Origin: UBA9926 sp913064795
GTDB taxonomy: Bacteria; Pseudomonadota; Gammaproteobacteria; Pseudomonadales; Azotimanducaceae
Length of the DNA stretch: 64,000 nucleotides
Direction of reading: 5' to 3'
Assembly: GCA_045560765.1 (NCBI GenBank)
Contig: JBJKZD010000004.1
Span: forward strand, 62,001-126,000
Shown: one piece after another, positions 60,509 through 64,000 of the stretch
Layout of the letters: every line of letters begins with the position of its first letter
Position numbering within the stretch: position 1 is the stretch's first letter
Program-made: the position numbers and the translations under genes
Notes under the pieces: generated by a model
What the model was told of the DNA's origin: nothing
The model's database searches: none
Seen by the model: only the letters and a program-made list of their open reading frames with translations

Positions 60509-61048
60509 ATGAGCACAGAAACCACGGATTTAAAGCTTCAACACGCATTTGACAAGGCAGCGTTACTGGAATGCGGTTATGGCAGGATGTTTGGTCCTGG
60601 GGGCGCGCATCTGCCCATCGGTCAAATGCTAATGATGGATCGCATCACTTCCATTAATTCGGATACGGGAAAGGCAGGTAAAGGGCAGATCATTGCTGAA
60701 CTGGATATCCATCCTGGCTTATGGTTTTTTGATTGTCATTTTGTTGATGACCCGGTCATGCCAGGATGTTTAGGCCTTGATGCATTGTGGCAGCTCCTTG
60801 GTTTCTTTCTTGCTTGGAAAGGCAACAGGGGGCTTGGGCGTGCCCTCGGTTGTGGCAAAGTAGCGTTTCGCGGCCAAATTTTGCCGACCAATAAACTGGT
60901 GCGATATGAGATTGACGTGACTCGTATACGAGAAGGAAAAACGGTCTTAGGTATTGCGGACTGCCGAGTTCTTGTCGATGATGCTTTGATTTACACAGCA
61001 GAGAGTATCAAGGTTGGATTGTTCACATCTCTGGATGATTTCAAGTGA
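60509..61048 (+). CDS. fabA: FabA, 3-hydroxydecanoyl-ACP dehydratase/isomerase
   Basis: A 179-residue hotdog enzyme that makes and isomerises the double bond for unsaturated fatty acids. The catalytic histidine is in LWFFDCHFVDDPVMPG and the aspartate in CLGLDALWQLLGFF. GCGKVAFRGQILPTNKLVRY is typical. Its leader lacks a ribosome-binding site and carries a hairpin. fabB follows. Confidence 0.95.
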   Translation: MSTETTDLKLQHAFDKAALLECGYGRMFGPGGAHLPIGQMLMMDRITSINSDTGKAGKGQIIAELDIHPGLWFFDCHFVDDPVMPGCLGLDALWQLLGFFLAWKGNRGLGRALGCGKVAFRGQILPTNKLVRYEIDVTRIREGKTVLGIADCRVLVDDALIYTAESIKVGLFTSLDDFK

Positions 61049-61352
61049 AGACGCATTGTTCTAACGCTTTGGGTTGATTGGTTTCGGGAGACGATGATGC
61101 CTGGCGCCCAAAACGAATGTTTTGAATAGCCCTTGGATCCGTTGGTTTTTTTGAGTCGCCTGAGGCACGGAACAGCCCCTAACTGATAACAGAGGTTCAG
61201 CAATACAAGAAAAGGATGCTGGATCTGTAGGCAGCGAAAATAGTTTTAAGATCATTAACGAATCAGCACACTCTGCACAGTCAGGGTGACCATGAGGCAC
61301 ATCGAACCGAAATAGCGGATCCATTGTAGTTCAGAAGAGGAATCGGCAAACC
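61049..61352. other. fabA-fabB gap
   Basis: About 300 bp. The minus-strand frame here (61061-61324) shows no start signal or family. No terminator with a T-run was found after fabA, so fabA and fabB may be co-transcribed. Confidence 0.4.
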
Positions 61353-62564
61353 ATGAGAAGAGCAGTGATCACAGGTCTAGGCATCGTCTCCCCGTTGGGG
61401 AACTCAGTTCCATTGACGCTTGCGTCGCTCAAAGCGACTCAATCAGGAATCAAGCACCAGCCGATCTATGAAGAGATGGGCTTGCGCTCGCATGTTGCAG
61501 GGAGTATCGAGATCGACCAAGAGGCCCTGATTGATCGAAAACTGCGCCGTTTTATGGGAGACGCCGCAGGCTTTTCCTACATCGCGCTGCAAGAGGCGAT
61601 TGCAGACTCGGGCCTCGAAGAAGCAGAAGTGTCAAACGAAAGAACAGGTATCGTGGCCGGCTCTGGTGGCGCGAGCTCATCTAACTTGACGGAATCAGCG
61701 GATATTCTTAGAGAAAAAGGGCTTAAACGTGTGGGCCCTTACCGAGTTACCCGAACGATGAGCTCGACCATTTCTGCTTGTCTGGCGACAGCCTTCTCTA
61801 TCAAAGGGATCAACTATTCAATTACAAGCGCGTGTTCAACAAGTGCCCATTGCATTGGTCACGCCCTCGAACAAATTCAGCTCAACAAACAAGACATTGT
61901 TTTTGCGGGCGGTGGCGAAGAAGAACATTGGTCCATGACAGCTTTGTTTGATGCGATGGGTGCGCTGTCAACCAAGCGTAATCACGATCCTGAGACTGCC
62001 TCCAGAGCCTACGATGCGGATAGAGACGGCTTCGTCATCGCCGGTGGTGCCGGTTTTGTCATAGTTGAGGAGCTTGAGCATGCGAGGGCTCGAGGCGCGA
62101 AAATATACGCCGAAGTCAAAGGCTATGCGGCGACCTCTGATGGCTTTGACATGGTTGCGCCATCAGGTGAGGGCGGAGAACGGGCTATGCGTCTCGCCAT
62201 GACGGACTTGAAGGACCCCGTAGACTATATCAACGCCCATGGAACCAGCACGCCGGCTGGGGATCCCCCCGAGATTGCTGCGATTCGCCGAGTCTTTGGT
62301 GACGAATTACCAAAAATCAGTGCGACCAAGTCCCTCAGTGGACATTCGCTAGGCGCTGCGGGCGTTCATGAGGCTATTTATTCATTGTTGATGCTCGATA
62401 ACGACTTTATCTGTGCATCTGCCAATGTCGACGAGTTAGACCCAAACATTGAGCCTGCGCCGATTGTTACCGAACGCATTGATCAGGCGGGTATCACCAC
62501 TGTCATGTCAAACAGCTTTGGGTTTGGCGGCACCAACGCCGTGCTTGTTTTCCAGAAGATTTAG
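61353..62564 (+). CDS. fabB: FabB, 3-oxoacyl-ACP synthase I
   Basis: A 403-residue condensing enzyme; TSACSTSAHCIGHALEQIQL holds the cysteine, NAHGTSTPAGDPPEIAAI and ISATKSLSGHSLGAAGVHEA the histidines. Ends SNSFGFGGTNAVLVFQK. FabB elongates the cis-3-decenoyl chain made by FabA. AGAGGAA precedes the ATG. The sequence is clearly the FabB rather than FabF branch, so the genome has both. Confidence 0.94.
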   Translation: MRRAVITGLGIVSPLGNSVPLTLASLKATQSGIKHQPIYEEMGLRSHVAGSIEIDQEALIDRKLRRFMGDAAGFSYIALQEAIADSGLEEAEVSNERTGIVAGSGGASSSNLTESADILREKGLKRVGPYRVTRTMSSTISACLATAFSIKGINYSITSACSTSAHCIGHALEQIQLNKQDIVFAGGGEEEHWSMTALFDAMGALSTKRNHDPETASRAYDADRDGFVIAGGAGFVIVEELEHARARGAKIYAEVKGYAATSDGFDMVAPSGEGGERAMRLAMTDLKDPVDYINAHGTSTPAGDPPEIAAIRRVFGDELPKISATKSLSGHSLGAAGVHEAIYSLLMLDNDFICASANVDELDPNIEPAPIVTERIDQAGITTVMSNSFGFGGTNAVLVFQKI

Positions 62565-62596
62565 TCAAGCATTGATCATGACTGGAAGTTAAACGA

Positions 62597-63289
62597 ATGC
62601 CCAAATCGTTAATCGCCGTTATTGAAGATGAGCGAGATATTCAGGATATGATCGCTTACAACCTGCAGCGGGAGGGTTACGAAGTCGTGACGGCCGAGCG
62701 GGGAGATGAGGGATTGGCACTGGTGCAGGATAAGCGGCCAGATCTCATCATTTTGGATTTGATGCTCCCAGGTTTAGATGGATTGAGCGTTTGCCAATCC
62801 ATTCGGTTCGACGCCACTACCCAAGAAATTCCGATCATTGTGCTTTCTGCAAAAAGTGAGGAGGCGGATGTTGTGATTGGTCTAGGGTTAGGCGCCGATG
62901 ATTATATGCCCAAACCTTTTAGCCCTAGGGAGCTGCTCGCCCGAGTGAAGGCCGTACTGCGCCGAGGAGGCAATCAGCTACAAAAAGCAGAGGATACGCT
63001 TGTCCATGAGGGGCTTCGTGTGGATCTGCTGCGCCATCAAGTATTCCTTAACGATGAAGAGCTGAGACTGACGGCGACAGAGTTTGGTTTGTTGACGACT
63101 TTGGTTGAGCAGCCTGGCCGTGTCTTTTCTCGAGAGCAACTCATTAACCGCGTTCTTGGCGAGACGGTGGTTGTAATCGACAGGAACATTGATGTTCACA
63201 TCCGCTCAGTCCGAAAAAAACTGGGCGCAGATTCTGGATTGATTGAGACCGTGAGAGGGGTCGGGTACCGGTTTGTCAACAACAGCTGA
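62597..63289 (+). CDS. phoB: PhoB, phosphate-regulon response regulator
   Basis: A 230-residue OmpR-family regulator. The receiver has IEDERDIQDMIAYNLQREGY, the phosphoacceptor in PDLIILDLMLPGLDGLSVC and MPKPFSPRELLARVKAVLRR. The winged helix has LRLTATEFGLLTTLVEQPGR and VDIHIRSVRKKLG-like NIDVHIRSVRKKLGADSGLI. It activates the Pho regulon under phosphate starvation. The sensor gene overlaps its end. Confidence 0.92.
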   Translation: MPKSLIAVIEDERDIQDMIAYNLQREGYEVVTAERGDEGLALVQDKRPDLIILDLMLPGLDGLSVCQSIRFDATTQEIPIIVLSAKSEEADVVIGLGLGADDYMPKPFSPRELLARVKAVLRRGGNQLQKAEDTLVHEGLRVDLLRHQVFLNDEELRLTATEFGLLTTLVEQPGRVFSREQLINRVLGETVVVIDRNIDVHIRSVRKKLGADSGLIETVRGVGYRFVNNS

Positions 63290-64000
63290 GCCAAGCATAT
63301 TTAGATCAAGGCTGCTCTGGCAAATCTGGGGCATGCTCTCCACGCTCGTGCTGTTGAGCGCTTTGAGTCTGGGTTACCTTGCCCTGAATCAAGTTCAGGC
63401 TGATGCCAGGGCCTCGATAGAATCCTCGCTGGCAGAGCAAGTCTATCTCCTGAAACAGGTTTATGAACCTCCAATGGCCGGGCTCAAGCCGCTGCCTTTA
63501 ATCACTTCTCAGCAACGAATCACTGTTTTAGATCCTCTAGGCGTTGTGCTCTACGACAACAAGAAAGATGCTCGTCTTATGGAAAACCATCTAACGCGCC
63601 CTGAGATTGCGCTTGCAGCAAGCGGTGGAGGGGAGATAGGAATGGCGGAGCGGTTCAGTGCGACGTTAAACCAAGAGATGCTGTATCTCGCACTGACCCT
63701 CGGTCCTGATTCCTCAAGGACAGGTTACGTCAGGGTTAGCATGCCTTTGACAAGCATCGATGAAAAAGTTGACAGGGTGCGTGACCAAACACTGATGGTG
63801 ACCGTGTTACTCACTGCGCTGTTTCTCCTGATCGGTCTGTATTTTACTCGCAAAATTGTTTTGCCGATGCTGCAGATGACCTCAGCTTCGAGATCGATGG
63901 CCGCAGGGGAGTTCAGCCTGCGAATCCCCGAGGATCGGCAGGATGAGCTCGGGCAATTGGCTCAAGCGCTCAACCAGCTTGCGGCGGGGACCGAAGAAAA
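63273..64000 (+). CDS. phoR: PhoR-like sensor histidine kinase, N-terminal part
   Basis: The frame runs to the window end without a stop, so about 242 N-terminal residues are present. A TTG at 63273 overlapping phoB is a possible start, but ATG 63333 is also in frame. Two transmembrane helices (IWGMLSTLVLLSALSLGYLA and VTVLLTALFLLIGLYFT) flank an extracytoplasmic domain, and a HAMP domain (FTRKIVLPMLQMTSASRSMA, FSLRIPEDRQDELGQLAQAL) follows. The large periplasmic domain is unlike the short PhoR of E. coli but common in other proteobacteria. The kinase core is outside the window. Confidence 0.85.
   Translation, partial: MSTTAEPSIFRSRLLWQIWGMLSTLVLLSALSLGYLALNQVQADARASIESSLAEQVYLLKQVYEPPMAGLKPLPLITSQQRITVLDPLGVVLYDNKKDARLMENHLTRPEIALAASGGGEIGMAERFSATLNQEMLYLALTLGPDSSRTGYVRVSMPLTSIDEKVDRVRDQTLMVTVLLTALFLLIGLYFTRKIVLPMLQMTSASRSMAAGEFSLRIPEDRQDELGQLAQALNQLAAGTEE

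Overview
The window is a stretch of gammaproteobacterial chromosome, most likely from a free-living marine lineage. The evidence is the standard gammaproteobacterial gene blocks: lolCDE next to comEC; exbB-exbD-msbA-lpxK-ycaR-kdsB; rne divergent from rluC; yceD-rpmF-fab genes-mltG-tmk-holB; fabA-fabB; and phoB-phoR. ApbE and NqrM imply a sodium-pumping NADH:quinone reductase elsewhere in the genome. Enzymes of the 3-hydroxypropionate bicycle type and a UGSC-type selenoprotein also fit marine Gammaproteobacteria. The order cannot be fixed from sequence alone. I see no rRNA, tRNA, CRISPR array, transposase or prophage.

Layout. 0-5 kb: a partial lipoprotein, a PLP-dependent D-cysteine desulfhydrase-like enzyme, a hotdog thioesterase, apbE, nqrM and a PilZ protein. 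5-14.5 kb: lolC-lolD-lolE, a DUF2062 protein, comEC, tesB, a DUF2244 protein, a hisC-like aminotransferase, greB and dgkA. 14.5-18.3 kb: clpB, then two LexA-type SOS boxes, a 15-bp tandem repeat and an unrecognised 126-residue ORF. 18.3-24 kb: an LhgO-like oxidase, a cation diffusion facilitator, and a three-gene set centred on glyoxylate-type C-C chemistry (a D-threonine/hydroxyaspartate aldolase-family enzyme, a mesaconyl-CoA hydratase-like protein and a mesaconyl-CoA C1-C4 transferase/isomerase). 24-31 kb: exbB, exbD, an msbA-lpxK fusion, ycaR and kdsB. These are followed by a thioredoxin-like protein and a UGSC-family gene whose in-frame UGA is very probably read as selenocysteine; a SECIS-like hairpin follows the UGA and an intrinsic terminator ends the operon.

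31-40 kb: a hybrid histidine kinase, an SDR dehydrogenase, murB, rne and rluC. 40-48.2 kb: maf, yceD, rpmF, fabD, fabG, acpP, fabF, mltG, tmk, holB and a PilZ protein, with plsX, fabH and pabC absent from their usual places. 48.2-52 kb: the proteasome-like Anbu peptidase facing its usual partners (alpha-E protein and circularly permuted ATP-grasp) and a GNAT protein. 52-59.5 kb: a MAPEG protein, a three-subunit molybdenum hydroxylase with a MoaD/ThiS-like protein, galM, galK and a HAD hydrolase. 59.5-64 kb: lpxA divergent from fabA, then fabB, phoB and a partial phoR.

Five genes (lolC, lolD, comEC, the hybrid kinase and holB) are broken by single-base frame changes, mostly at runs of four or five identical bases. 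Essential genes are among them, so these look like consensus errors rather than decay. The UGSC gene is different: its frame is unchanged across the stop, the reading frame continues into a recognisable second half, and a hairpin sits just downstream.
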